A stretch of DNA of 64,000 nt from Spirochaetota bacterium (GTDB lineage Bacteria; Spirochaetota; UBA4802; JAKQUI01): the NCBI GenBank assembly GCA_029562645.1, contig JAKQUI010000003.1:1-64000 (forward strand). The letters are read 5' to 3'. The position numbers and the translations under genes are program-made. The stretch's first letter is position 1; each line of letters opens with the position of its first letter. Below, piece after piece: positions 56,904-64,000 of the stretch. The notes beneath the pieces were generated by a model, which made no database searches, was not told the origin of the DNA, and saw only the letters and a list, made by a program, of their open reading frames with translations.

Positions 56904-57083
56904 CTAAGCGTACGCGTCCACGGCGCTTCCGTGGCCGGTCGTCTCCGGCGCCCGCTCCGGCATGCGGGGGGACTCCTGCGTTCGCTCCGCGCGCTCGACG
57001 CGCTCGGCCTCGTGCGCCACGCGCGTTTCGCCGATGTTCCCGCGCTGCGCGATGTCGATTCCGCTGATGCTTTGTATTTCCAT
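56904..57083 (-). CDS. Small 59-residue protein of unknown function
   Basis: A short frame from ATG 57083 begins MEIQSISGIDIAQRGNIGET and ends GHGSAVDAYA, with a middle rich in Glu and Arg. A GGAG site lies nine bases upstream of the ATG (an AGG five bases upstream is an alternative). The hydrophobic-polar start and terminal DAYA resemble small proteins near motility genes, but the resemblance is too weak to name it. It precedes the 270-residue gene by 21 bases. Confidence 0.55.
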   Translation of the reverse strand: MEIQSISGIDIAQRGNIGETRVAHEAERVERAERTQESPRMPERAPETTGHGSAVDAYA

Positions 57084-57289
57084 TTCGCCTACTCCACGGC
57101 GGCCCCACCCGCGGGCCGCATCGCCTGATTATGCCGCGACGGCGTTTGCGCTTCGAATGTGCGGACGCCCCGCCCCATCCGGATGCTGTGACACGCCCCG
57201 CTCAGGACTGCTCTGTCGCTACTATACCCAAACCAACGTATGCTTTCAAGTAAAATCTCATGCGCTCCCGCGCATGCCCGCACCATCCA

Positions 57290-58054
57290 TCACACCGCCG
57301 TGGCGCCGCCATCCACCATGATCGTCTGCCCGGTGATGAAGTCGGAGCCCTCCGAGCACAGGAACAGCACCGGATGCACCACATCGCGCACCTCCGCGAT
57401 GCGCCCCATCGGGACCGCCTTCACGATGTGATCGTACAGCTCCGGACTCGACCAGAACGGCTTGCTGAAATCGGTGCGCACCATGCCGGGCGCCACCGCG
57501 TTCACCTGCACGTTGAAGGGCGCGAGCTCGGCGGCGAGGTTGCGCGTCATCATCTCGATGCCGGCCTTGGCGATGCCGTAGATGTTCATGGCCGGGGAGG
57601 CCTTGCGCCCGGCGATCGACGAAAGGCTCACGATTTTTCCCTTTCGCTGGTCCCGCATGATCTTCCCGGCGGCGCGGGAGCACAGGAAGGTCCCCGTGAG
57701 ATTGCTCTCGATGATCTTCTGCCACTGGACCAGGTCGACATCGACCAGCGAGCCGGTCATGAGGTTCATCCCCACGTTGTTCACGAGCACATCGACCCGC
57801 CCGAAGCGCTGCAGCGTATGCTCGAAGAGCGCGGCCACGTCGGCCTCCTTCGCGATGTGCGCGGGGACCGTCAGGAGGCGATCGCCGCCCCCGAGGTCCG
57901 CGGCCGCGCCGTCAAGGCCGTCCTGCTTCCGTCCGCAGATGACCACCCGCGCGCCCTCGGCAAGAAAGCTCCGTGCGATCTCCCTGCCGATCCCCCGGGA
58001 CCCGCCGGTTATCACGGCCACCCGGTCCGCGAGGTTGTATGCAATCGACCCCAT
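57290..58054 (-). CDS. Short-chain dehydrogenase/reductase (SDR)
   Basis: This 254-residue classical SDR oxidoreductase uses NAD(P). The cofactor loop TGGSRGIG is at 16-23, NNVG replaces the usual NNAG, the catalytic Ser is in SLSSIAG, and the YxxxK pair is in IYGIAKAG. The C-terminal SDFITGQTIMVDGG is the usual end. A basic residue after the first strand (CGRKQD) suggests NADP. The substrate is not evident; FabG-like or sugar/alcohol dehydrogenase roles are both possible. AAGGAG precedes ATG 58054. It is divergent from the S1-domain gene. Confidence 0.9.
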   Translation of the reverse strand: MGSIAYNLADRVAVITGGSRGIGREIARSFLAEGARVVICGRKQDGLDGAAADLGGGDRLLTVPAHIAKEADVAALFEHTLQRFGRVDVLVNNVGMNLMTGSLVDVDLVQWQKIIESNLTGTFLCSRAAGKIMRDQRKGKIVSLSSIAGRKASPAMNIYGIAKAGIEMMTRNLAAELAPFNVQVNAVAPGMVRTDFSKPFWSSPELYDHIVKAVPMGRIAEVRDVVHPVLFLCSEGSDFITGQTIMVDGGATAV

Positions 58055-58237
58055 CAGCCTGCTCCTTTTCCCGTTTCACGGTTCGATCGGGTACACGCTA
58101 TACCCCGGCGTTGTTTTACGGGCAAGCACAATTTGGCTTCATCACGAAACAATATTCACCGTCCCCACAGCGCGACCGGCGCGGGCGAAGCCGGTCCGCG
58201 ACTGATGATCCGCGAGGATCGCGCGTGAAAAATTCTA

Positions 58238-58266
58238 TTGACAGAATATGCGACGGCCCCTAAATA
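58238..58266 (+). promoter_or_regulatory. Promoter of the S1-domain protein gene
   Basis: A perfect TTGACA at 58238-58243 is followed after 17 bases by TAAATA at 58261-58266 (three of six consensus bases). The mRNA leader before ATG 58362 would be about 90 bases. The rest of the 307-base intergenic region (58055-58361) shows no gene. Confidence 0.6.
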
Positions 58267-58361
58267 GACACGGTTTTTTCGACCTTCCGACCCGTCAGTG
58301 CGCAGACGCGGCTTTACGACCCGGAACGAAACGAACATCAGCGACCCCCCAGGTGAACAAC

Positions 58362-59822
58362 ATGGACACGAACAATAGGCCGGACCAGCAGAACGAGGAG
58401 GAGGACTTCGCGGCGCTGTTTGAACGCTCCTTCGTCAAGCGCGATAATTTCTCGGTCGGCGATCGGGTGAGCGGCACGGTGAGCCTCGTCACGCAGGAGA
58501 CGGTTTTCGTGGACATATCGGGAAAGAGCGAAGCGGCCGTGAGCGCGAGCGAGTTTCTCGACAACGACGGAAAAATCACCCTCAAACGGGGCGACACCCT
58601 CGACGCATACATCGTGGAATTCAAGAAGGGGGAGATCCTGCTTACCACCTGCATCGGGCGCGGGTCGGCCAGCCCGGGCCTGCTGCACACGGCCCAATCG
58701 TCGAAGATCCCCGTCGAGGGCACCGTGCAGGGCGTGGTGAAGGGCGGATACAGCGTGTCGGTCGGGGGCCTTCCCTGCTTCTGTCCGTTCTCGCAGATCG
58801 ACGTCAAGTCGCCCGCAAACCCCGAATCGCTCATCGGCCGTCGGCTGCAGTTCCGCATCACGCAATTCGGCGAGAAGGGACGCAATATCGTCCTTTCGCG
58901 CCGCACCCTGATCGAAGAGACGCGCCAGGAGCAGGAAGAGCGCCTCCGGGAAACGCTGCGCGAGGGCGATGTCATCACGGGGACCGTCGTTTCGGCGGCC
59001 GAATTCGGGATCTTCGTGGACATCGGCGGCGTCGAGGCGCTGGTTCCCAAATCGGAGCTCTCGTGGGCGCGCGCCGCGTCTCCCCGCGATTTTACCGTTG
59101 GAAGCGCCGTGACCGTGAAGGTCCTTTCGATAGACTGGGACGCCAAGAAATTCCTTTTAAGCATTAAGCAACTCTCGCCGGAGCCGTGGGAGCGGATCAG
59201 CAATTACACGGAAGGGCAGTCGGTGACCGGAAGGATCGTCAACATCATCCGGAGCGGCGCCTTCGTGGAGCTGGAGCCGGGACTCGAGGGATATCTGCCC
59301 GTCTCGCGCATGAGCCTCACCAAGCGCGTCGAAAAACCGGAGGACGCGGTGAGCGCGGGCGCGACCGTCACCGTGCGCATCAGCGAGATCAACCGGAAGG
59401 ATCGCAAGATCCTTCTGGACCTCGTGACCGGCGAGGCCGACCCGTGGCTTACCCCCGCAGCGGAACTCGAGGGAAGCGTGCATACGGGCACCATCGAATC
59501 GATTATGCGGTCCGGCCTCATCGTGCGCCTCCCCAACGGCATGACCGGCATGGTCCCCGGCAGCGAGCTTTTGGCGCCCAAGGGCGCCGACCTCCAGAAG
59601 GCCTATGCGGTGGGGAGCGATATCAACGTGGCCGTGATCGAGGCGAATACGGGCGAGCGGAAACTTCGCCTGAGCGAGCAGAAGGCCGTCACGCTCAAGG
59701 AGCGCGAGGAGCTCCGCGAGTTCATGAGCAAGGAGCAATCGGCGGAAGGGGCCAACACCATCGGCTCCCTCTTCAAGGACCGCCTCGAGGGACTCAAGAA
59801 AAACCTGGAAAAGAAGGCATGA
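58362..59822 (+). CDS. Five-domain S1 RNA-binding protein (ribosomal S1-like)
   Basis: This 486-residue protein has five S1 OB-fold repeats: about 27-100 (VGDRVSGTVSLV), 112-180 (VEGTVQGVVKGG), 200-270 (EGDVITGTVVSAAEFGIFVD), 285-355 (EGQSVTGRIVNIIRSGAFVE) and 370-440 (EGSVHTGTIESIMRSGLIV). The C-terminal 50 residues are a charged coil. It resembles ribosomal protein S1, which has four to six repeats, and could bind mRNA on the ribosome or serve in RNA metabolism. An acidic start (QNEEEDFAALFERSF) fits S1. AGGTG lies six bases before ATG 58362. Whether it is the genome's main S1 cannot be decided from this window. Its TGA overlaps the next start codon. Confidence 0.88.
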   Translation: MDTNNRPDQQNEEEDFAALFERSFVKRDNFSVGDRVSGTVSLVTQETVFVDISGKSEAAVSASEFLDNDGKITLKRGDTLDAYIVEFKKGEILLTTCIGRGSASPGLLHTAQSSKIPVEGTVQGVVKGGYSVSVGGLPCFCPFSQIDVKSPANPESLIGRRLQFRITQFGEKGRNIVLSRRTLIEETRQEQEERLRETLREGDVITGTVVSAAEFGIFVDIGGVEALVPKSELSWARAASPRDFTVGSAVTVKVLSIDWDAKKFLLSIKQLSPEPWERISNYTEGQSVTGRIVNIIRSGAFVELEPGLEGYLPVSRMSLTKRVEKPEDAVSAGATVTVRISEINRKDRKILLDLVTGEADPWLTPAAELEGSVHTGTIESIMRSGLIVRLPNGMTGMVPGSELLAPKGADLQKAYAVGSDINVAVIEANTGERKLRLSEQKAVTLKEREELREFMSKEQSAEGANTIGSLFKDRLEGLKKNLEKKA

Positions 59823-60163
59823 TCAAGCTGAAGACCGGCAGGGAGGTCCAGTACAATCAAAACTTCGACCTCTTCTTCCAGAGCCTTCTTGCCGCCGTCA
59901 TTCAGGAATCGCGCCGGGTCGCAGCCGCCCAGCGAACGGACGCCCCGGAACCGGCCTCCAACGACGAGGCGGTCCTCCGCGAGATCATGGACAATAGCAT
60001 TTACATCGCCCACCAGATCATGGAGCTGAAGGAGCGCGACGAAAACCTCGCGCGCTTTCTCGTGACCGGATGCCTCTTCAACTGCGCGGTGCTCACCCTC
60101 CCCCATCTCCCTGCGGACACCGGCGACGCCGGTCAGAGCGCCGGCGAGGACAACATCCACTAG
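59819..60163 (+). CDS. Small protein coupled to the S1-domain gene
   Basis: The 114-residue product starts MIKLKTGREVQYNQNFDLFF, with a helical middle (NSIYIAHQIMELKERDENLA) and a short hydrophobic stretch (FLVTGCLFNCAVLTLP). It is not recognised. ATG 59819 and the TGA of the S1 gene overlap (ATGA), so the two proteins are made together and may interact. Its stop overlaps the stop of recD on the other strand (CTAG). Confidence 0.8.
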   Translation: MIKLKTGREVQYNQNFDLFFQSLLAAVIQESRRVAAAQRTDAPEPASNDEAVLREIMDNSIYIAHQIMELKERDENLARFLVTGCLFNCAVLTLPHLPADTGDAGQSAGEDNIH

Positions 60164-62016
60164 CCCCAGAGCGCGTCGTGCAGCCCCGACATTCGGCGCG
60201 TCGGGTTTCCCACCGCCGCCGCGAAGACCTCCCGATCGCCCCAGAGCTCGACGTGCGTGCGCGCGCGCGTGAGCGCGGTGTACACCAGCTCGCGCGTGAG
60301 CACCCGCGTCGGGCGCTCGGGCAGGACGACGATCACGGTATCGAACTCGGACCCCTGCGCCTTGTGCACCGTGGTCGCGAAGGCCGTTTCGTGCTCGGGC
60401 AGCCGAAGCGGCGGGAACGCGCGAGTGCCGCCCTCGCCGTCCGAAAAATATACCGCCGCCTCGCCGGGCACCCCGGGGCGCTCCCTGACGATCCCGATAT
60501 CGCCGTTTGAAAGCCCGGCCGACTCGCTGTTGCGCGACACGACCAGGGTCCGGTTCACATACCACCGCCCATCGGGATTGATGAGTCCCTGTGCGGCCAG
60601 CACGCGCTCGATGATCCGATTGACGGCCTCCGCCCCCGAGGGACCGCGCCGGAGCGCGCAGAGCACCGCAAAGCGGGTGAGCGAATCGAGCGCCGCGGTA
60701 GGATCCGGCGCGACAAGCGCCGGCTGCAGGCCCTCGACGATCCGCGAGGAGAAGCGCTCCGAGGAGGCCGACGGACGCTCGTCGGTGACGAACCGGACGC
60801 TCCGGCCGCCGTCCGCATCGACCAGTTGCAGGGCGCGCGCGGCGTCCCCCTCCCGGACCGCGCGGCTCACGGCGCCGATCCCGCCGGACTCATCGAACCG
60901 GTAGCTTTTTCGGAGGATGATGATGGAATCCGCGATCGGCGGTTCCGCCGCGATCGGCACGTCATGCGCGCATCGACCGATGACCGGCGCGATCCGCTCG
61001 GCGAACGCTGCCGAATACCCGTGCGCCCGTCCCGTATCGCAGATGTCGCCCAGCACCGCGCCGGCCTCGACGGACGCCAGCTGATCGCGGTCCCCCAGCA
61101 GAATGAGCCGCGACTCGAGCGGGACCGCCTGCAGCAGATGGGACATGAGCGCGCAGTCGGCCATCGAGGCTTCGTCCACCACCACGACCTGCTGCGGGAG
61201 GATGCGCGCGGGGTCGAACGGTCGCGCGCCGCCCAGCCCGAGCAGTCGATGGAGCGTCGTCGCGCCGCTTCGCAGCATCTCGCGCTCCTCTCCGGAGAGC
61301 CCGCTCGTTTCCATCCAGGTCCGGATCGATTGGCGCAATCGCGCGGCGGCCCGGCCGGTGGGGGCGGCGAGGGCAACGGTGAACTCGTTTCCGGACGCGC
61401 GCGCCTGCTCGGCGAGAAGGATGAGGATGCGCACCACCGTCGCGGTCTTTCCGGTCCCGGGCCCGCCGGATATCACGCACAGCCGGCGCATCACGGCGCT
61501 TGCGGCCGCGACCCGCTGCCAGTCGAGGCCCTCCGGCGCGGGCGCGGGAAACAGCCGGTCGAGGCCCGCGCGGAGAAGCCCCTCGTCGAAATCCAGGGGC
61601 GGCGCAGCCAGACGCTCGGCGATGCGCTCGCGTATGATGCGCTCGTATTCGTACAGGCGGTGCAGGTACAACCGTCCGGCCTCATCGAGCACCAGCGGCC
61701 GGAACTCGCCCGGTTTTCCCACCGCAGGAGACGAGCGGAGCGCTCGCACCCACGCGGCGGCGCGGGGGAGCGCGACGGTCGCGGCCTCGCGCGGACAATC
61801 GTCCACGGCGTCGCCGAGCGGAACGCCCGCCATCGCATTCAGATCGATGCAGATGTCGCCGTCGGCCAGGCGGCGGCTCGCCAGAAGCGCGCCCAACCCT
61901 ACGGCCTCGTCTGATCCGCCTGCGGCGCGTTCAACGAACGCGGCGAAGTGCCGGTCGATGTCGCGCCAGCAGTCCAGCGCGCGGATGTCAACGGATTCGT
62001 TTCTACGCGACGCCAT
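60160..62016 (-). CDS. recD: RecBCD enzyme, RecD subunit (exodeoxyribonuclease V alpha)
   Basis: This 618-residue fast 5'-3' helicase of the RecBCD double-strand break repair complex has the N-terminal domain (about 1-150) that binds RecB, Walker A SGGPGTGKTATVV, VVVDEASMAD, LGDRDQLASVE, ATTVHKAQGSEFD and VYTALTRARTHVELWG. Starts at 62025 (GTG), 62022 and 62016 are in frame; 62016 was chosen because GAGGTG lies six bases before it. It overlaps the end of recB by 14 bases, so translation is coupled. Confidence 0.95.
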   Translation of the reverse strand: MASRRNESVDIRALDCWRDIDRHFAAFVERAAGGSDEAVGLGALLASRRLADGDICIDLNAMAGVPLGDAVDDCPREAATVALPRAAAWVRALRSSPAVGKPGEFRPLVLDEAGRLYLHRLYEYERIIRERIAERLAAPPLDFDEGLLRAGLDRLFPAPAPEGLDWQRVAAASAVMRRLCVISGGPGTGKTATVVRILILLAEQARASGNEFTVALAAPTGRAAARLRQSIRTWMETSGLSGEEREMLRSGATTLHRLLGLGGARPFDPARILPQQVVVVDEASMADCALMSHLLQAVPLESRLILLGDRDQLASVEAGAVLGDICDTGRAHGYSAAFAERIAPVIGRCAHDVPIAAEPPIADSIIILRKSYRFDESGGIGAVSRAVREGDAARALQLVDADGGRSVRFVTDERPSASSERFSSRIVEGLQPALVAPDPTAALDSLTRFAVLCALRRGPSGAEAVNRIIERVLAAQGLINPDGRWYVNRTLVVSRNSESAGLSNGDIGIVRERPGVPGEAAVYFSDGEGGTRAFPPLRLPEHETAFATTVHKAQGSEFDTVIVVLPERPTRVLTRELVYTALTRARTHVELWGDREVFAAAVGNPTRRMSGLHDALWG

Positions 62017-64000
62017 CGCCATCACCTCGCGTGAGATATCGCGTCAGCGCCTCGATGAGCGCGCGCGGCGGCCGGTCGGCGAAGACGCCGCATCCGGGCG
62101 CGCCGGAGGGATCGACCCCGCGCACGTAGACGTATCGCACCCCGCCGAAGTTTCGATCGTACTCGTAGCCAGGCAGCCGCAGCGAGAGATAGCGGTGCAG
62201 CGCCACCGCGTACAGATGGTACTGCAGCACGTAGGCGTGACGGACCATGTCCGCCGCAAGCGCGTCCGGCGTGTACGCCGCGGGCGCATCGCCGAGCCAG
62301 TTCGATTTCCAGTCAATGATAGAGTACCGCCCCGCGTGCTCGACCACCAGGTCGATAAATCCGCGGACGAATCCTCGGATCCCGGCGAAGCCGAGGCCGG
62401 CCGCCGCGCTCGAGAAGTTTCGCACAACGGGATTCGCCGCGTGCACCGCGAACGCCTCGGCTACCCCCGCCGGCTCGACCGCGGACAACGGGAAATAGTA
62501 CTCCAGTTCGCTCAGGCGGCGTTCGCGGCCCACTGTCCGAAGGGACACTCCATCGTCCCCGAGGGGGGCCGCGCACACCCGCGCGAGCATTGTACTACAG
62601 GCCGCACTCCAGGCCGCGTCGATCCCGTGACGGGCCAGCGCGGCGTCGATCACGCCCTCGAAGCCGGTCTCGTCGGTAAAATCGACGCGCTCGAACATCT
62701 CATGGATGCACTGGCCCGGTCGCGCCCCGCGGGGGAAGCGGGCGATATCGTCGAACGCGACGGGCGCCGCATCGGGTTCGAAAGGGGCGAAATGGGCGTC
62801 GTAATCCGGACGCTCGCCGCTCTCCCGGCCCGATGCCGCAAGCGCCGAGTAGCTCGTAACGGTCCAGTGCGCGCCAATCGATCCCGTGAACGGACGCGGT
62901 ACGATCCCGCCGGGCGGCGCGGTCGCTGCGCGAAGCGGCGGGGCGTTCTCGTGCGGAACGGGCCGCACGACGATGGCGCCGCCGGATCGCTCCGCCAGCG
63001 CGGAACGGAACGATGCGCGCTCGCCGGCGGGAAGCGACTTCACGTGCCCTTCGAGCGCCCCGACGCAGTCGGCGGGATCAAGTTCATCCGGCGCATACAG
63101 GAGATAGCTCGGCGCCGCCGTTTCGGCGCCCTTGATGTTTCCCCAGGCGAAATAGCAGCGGTGGATGGCGCGGGTGAGCGCGACATAGAGCAGGCGCACG
63201 TTTTCCGACAACACCTCGCGCTCGGCGCGCCGCCGGACCGCATCGTCGCCCGAACCGAGGTCGACCGTGGGCGAGAAGTCCTTTGGATCGCGATACAGAT
63301 ACGGCTTCCCCGGTTTGATATCGGAGGCGCGCCACAGGCAGGGGCAAAACACGATGGGGAACTGGAGCCCCTTGCTGCCGTGGACCGTGAGGATCTTCAC
63401 CGCCGCGTCGTCGGTCTCCAGGCGAAGCTGCTGCGCATCGTCGGTCCCGGGCGAGACGATCCGCGCCCCCAGCCAGGCGACCACGCCCTCGGGGCGGAGG
63501 TGCCGATCGCGCTCCGCGCCGTGCCCCAGCTCCGCGAGATGGATGAGGTTCGTGAGCCTGCGCTCGCCGTCGGGAAACGCGAGGAGCCGCGGACGCACCT
63601 CGAGCTCGTCCATGAAGGCCCGGATGGCGCAATAGAACCCGTCGCGCATCCATCGCTCCCGCGCGCGGGAAAAGGCGCGTGCAAAGCGCTCCCAGCGCGC
63701 CTCGTCCTCCGCAAGGCCGAAGAGGTCCGGGCCGGAGAGGCCGATCATGTCGGTCGAGAGCGCCGCGCGGAACCGGTGCTCGGGACCGGGCAGCGCGATG
63801 GCCATGAGGCAGCGCATGAGCTCGAGCGCCTCGCGGGTGGAGAACACGCTCTCCGCCCCGTAGAGGACGCCCGGGACGCCGAAGGCGGTGAGATGGTCGC
63901 GCATAACCCGGGCGTGCGCATTGCTGTGCACCAGGATGGCGATGTCGCCCGGGCGCACCGGACGCGTACCGATCCGCGCCGCATCCGGCGCGCCGTCGTC
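62003..64000 (-). CDS. recB: RecBCD enzyme, RecB subunit, C-terminal part (cut by right edge)
   Basis: The frame is open to the right edge; 665 residues of the C-terminal half are visible. It includes late helicase motifs (ILTVHGSKGLQFPIVFCP; YVALTRAIHRCYFAWG) and the C-terminal nuclease domain with FIDLVVEHAGRYSIIDWKSN, in which Asp and Lys of the DxK motif are metal/catalytic residues. The end FGGVRYVYVRG matches E. coli RecB. The subunit is the 3'-5' helicase and nuclease of RecBCD. RecC, usually just upstream, would lie outside the window. Confidence 0.95.
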   Translation of the reverse strand, partial: DDGAPDAARIGTRPVRPGDIAILVHSNAHARVMRDHLTAFGVPGVLYGAESVFSTREALELMRCLMAIALPGPEHRFRAALSTDMIGLSGPDLFGLAEDEARWERFARAFSRARERWMRDGFYCAIRAFMDELEVRPRLLAFPDGERRLTNLIHLAELGHGAERDRHLRPEGVVAWLGARIVSPGTDDAQQLRLETDDAAVKILTVHGSKGLQFPIVFCPCLWRASDIKPGKPYLYRDPKDFSPTVDLGSGDDAVRRRAEREVLSENVRLLYVALTRAIHRCYFAWGNIKGAETAAPSYLLYAPDELDPADCVGALEGHVKSLPAGERASFRSALAERSGGAIVVRPVPHENAPPLRAATAPPGGIVPRPFTGSIGAHWTVTSYSALAASGRESGERPDYDAHFAPFEPDAAPVAFDDIARFPRGARPGQCIHEMFERVDFTDETGFEGVIDAALARHGIDAAWSAACSTMLARVCAAPLGDDGVSLRTVGRERRLSELEYYFPLSAVEPAGVAEAFAVHAANPVVRNFSSAAAGLGFAGIRGFVRGFIDLVVEHAGRYSIIDWKSNWLGDAPAAYTPDALAADMVRHAYVLQYHLYAVALHRYLSLRLPGYEYDRNFGGVRYVYVRGVDPSGAPGCGVFADRPPRALIEALTRYLTRGDGDGVA

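Noticed and set aside
60150-60170. Regulatory meaning of the overlapping CTAG stops of convergent genes
   Set aside because: Four-base overlap of stop codons is compatible with simple compaction; no terminator or other signal was found there.

Overview
A GC-rich bacterial chromosome segment with 40 protein genes (two cut by the window edges), three tRNA genes and one IS edge. The best guess for the source is a spirochaete, perhaps near Leptospirales. The reasons are two 7TMR-DISM sensor kinases, SpoIIE-type phosphatases joined to kinases, the order hrcA-grpE-dnaK-dnaJ, and a relaxed lipobox in a giant lipoprotein. This is inference from gene content; no rRNA is present and no lineage test was run. 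The RapA and RecB/RecD proteins look like gammaproteobacterial ones, so that group cannot be fully excluded.

Left part (1-25 kb). The window opens in the left end of an IS3-family element (1-139), next to GC-rich hairpin repeats. Then come an RluA-type pseudouridine synthase coupled to a membrane hybrid kinase with receiver and SpoIIE output, exonuclease III, a low-GC ribbon-helix-helix-like protein, a glycerate kinase/membrane protein/DUF3786 operon, an exported protein of unknown function and a DUF2461 protein. An envelope operon follows: a 1319-residue lipoprotein, a FadL-like outer-membrane barrel and an exported amidohydrolase. tRNA-Lys, tRNA-Leu and tRNA-Gly share one strong promoter and a terminator, followed by leucyl aminopeptidase, a GNAT acetyltransferase and RapA.

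Centre (25-47 kb). About 22 kb on the minus strand is a signalling island. A 2336-residue Ser/Thr kinase-ATPase-GAF-PAS-histidine kinase fusion and four multi-PAS membrane or soluble-domain histidine kinases are followed by one stand-alone receiver protein and one SpoIIE-type PP2C phosphatase. None of the five kinases carries its own receiver, so they may all feed the single receiver. All five share an unusual extension of about 90 residues inside the HisKA hairpin, of almost constant length. This is the strongest candidate here for an undescribed system.

Right part (47-64 kb). A propionyl/acetyl-CoA synthetase with a clear terminator is followed by a small Cys-rich exported protein, and by the heat-shock operon hrcA-grpE-dnaK-dnaJ plus a membrane protein, controlled by a CIRCE element. 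Next are two proteins of unknown function (270 and 59 residues), a short-chain dehydrogenase, a five-S1-domain RNA-binding protein coupled to a small partner, and finally recD and the 3' part of recB, which runs off the right edge.
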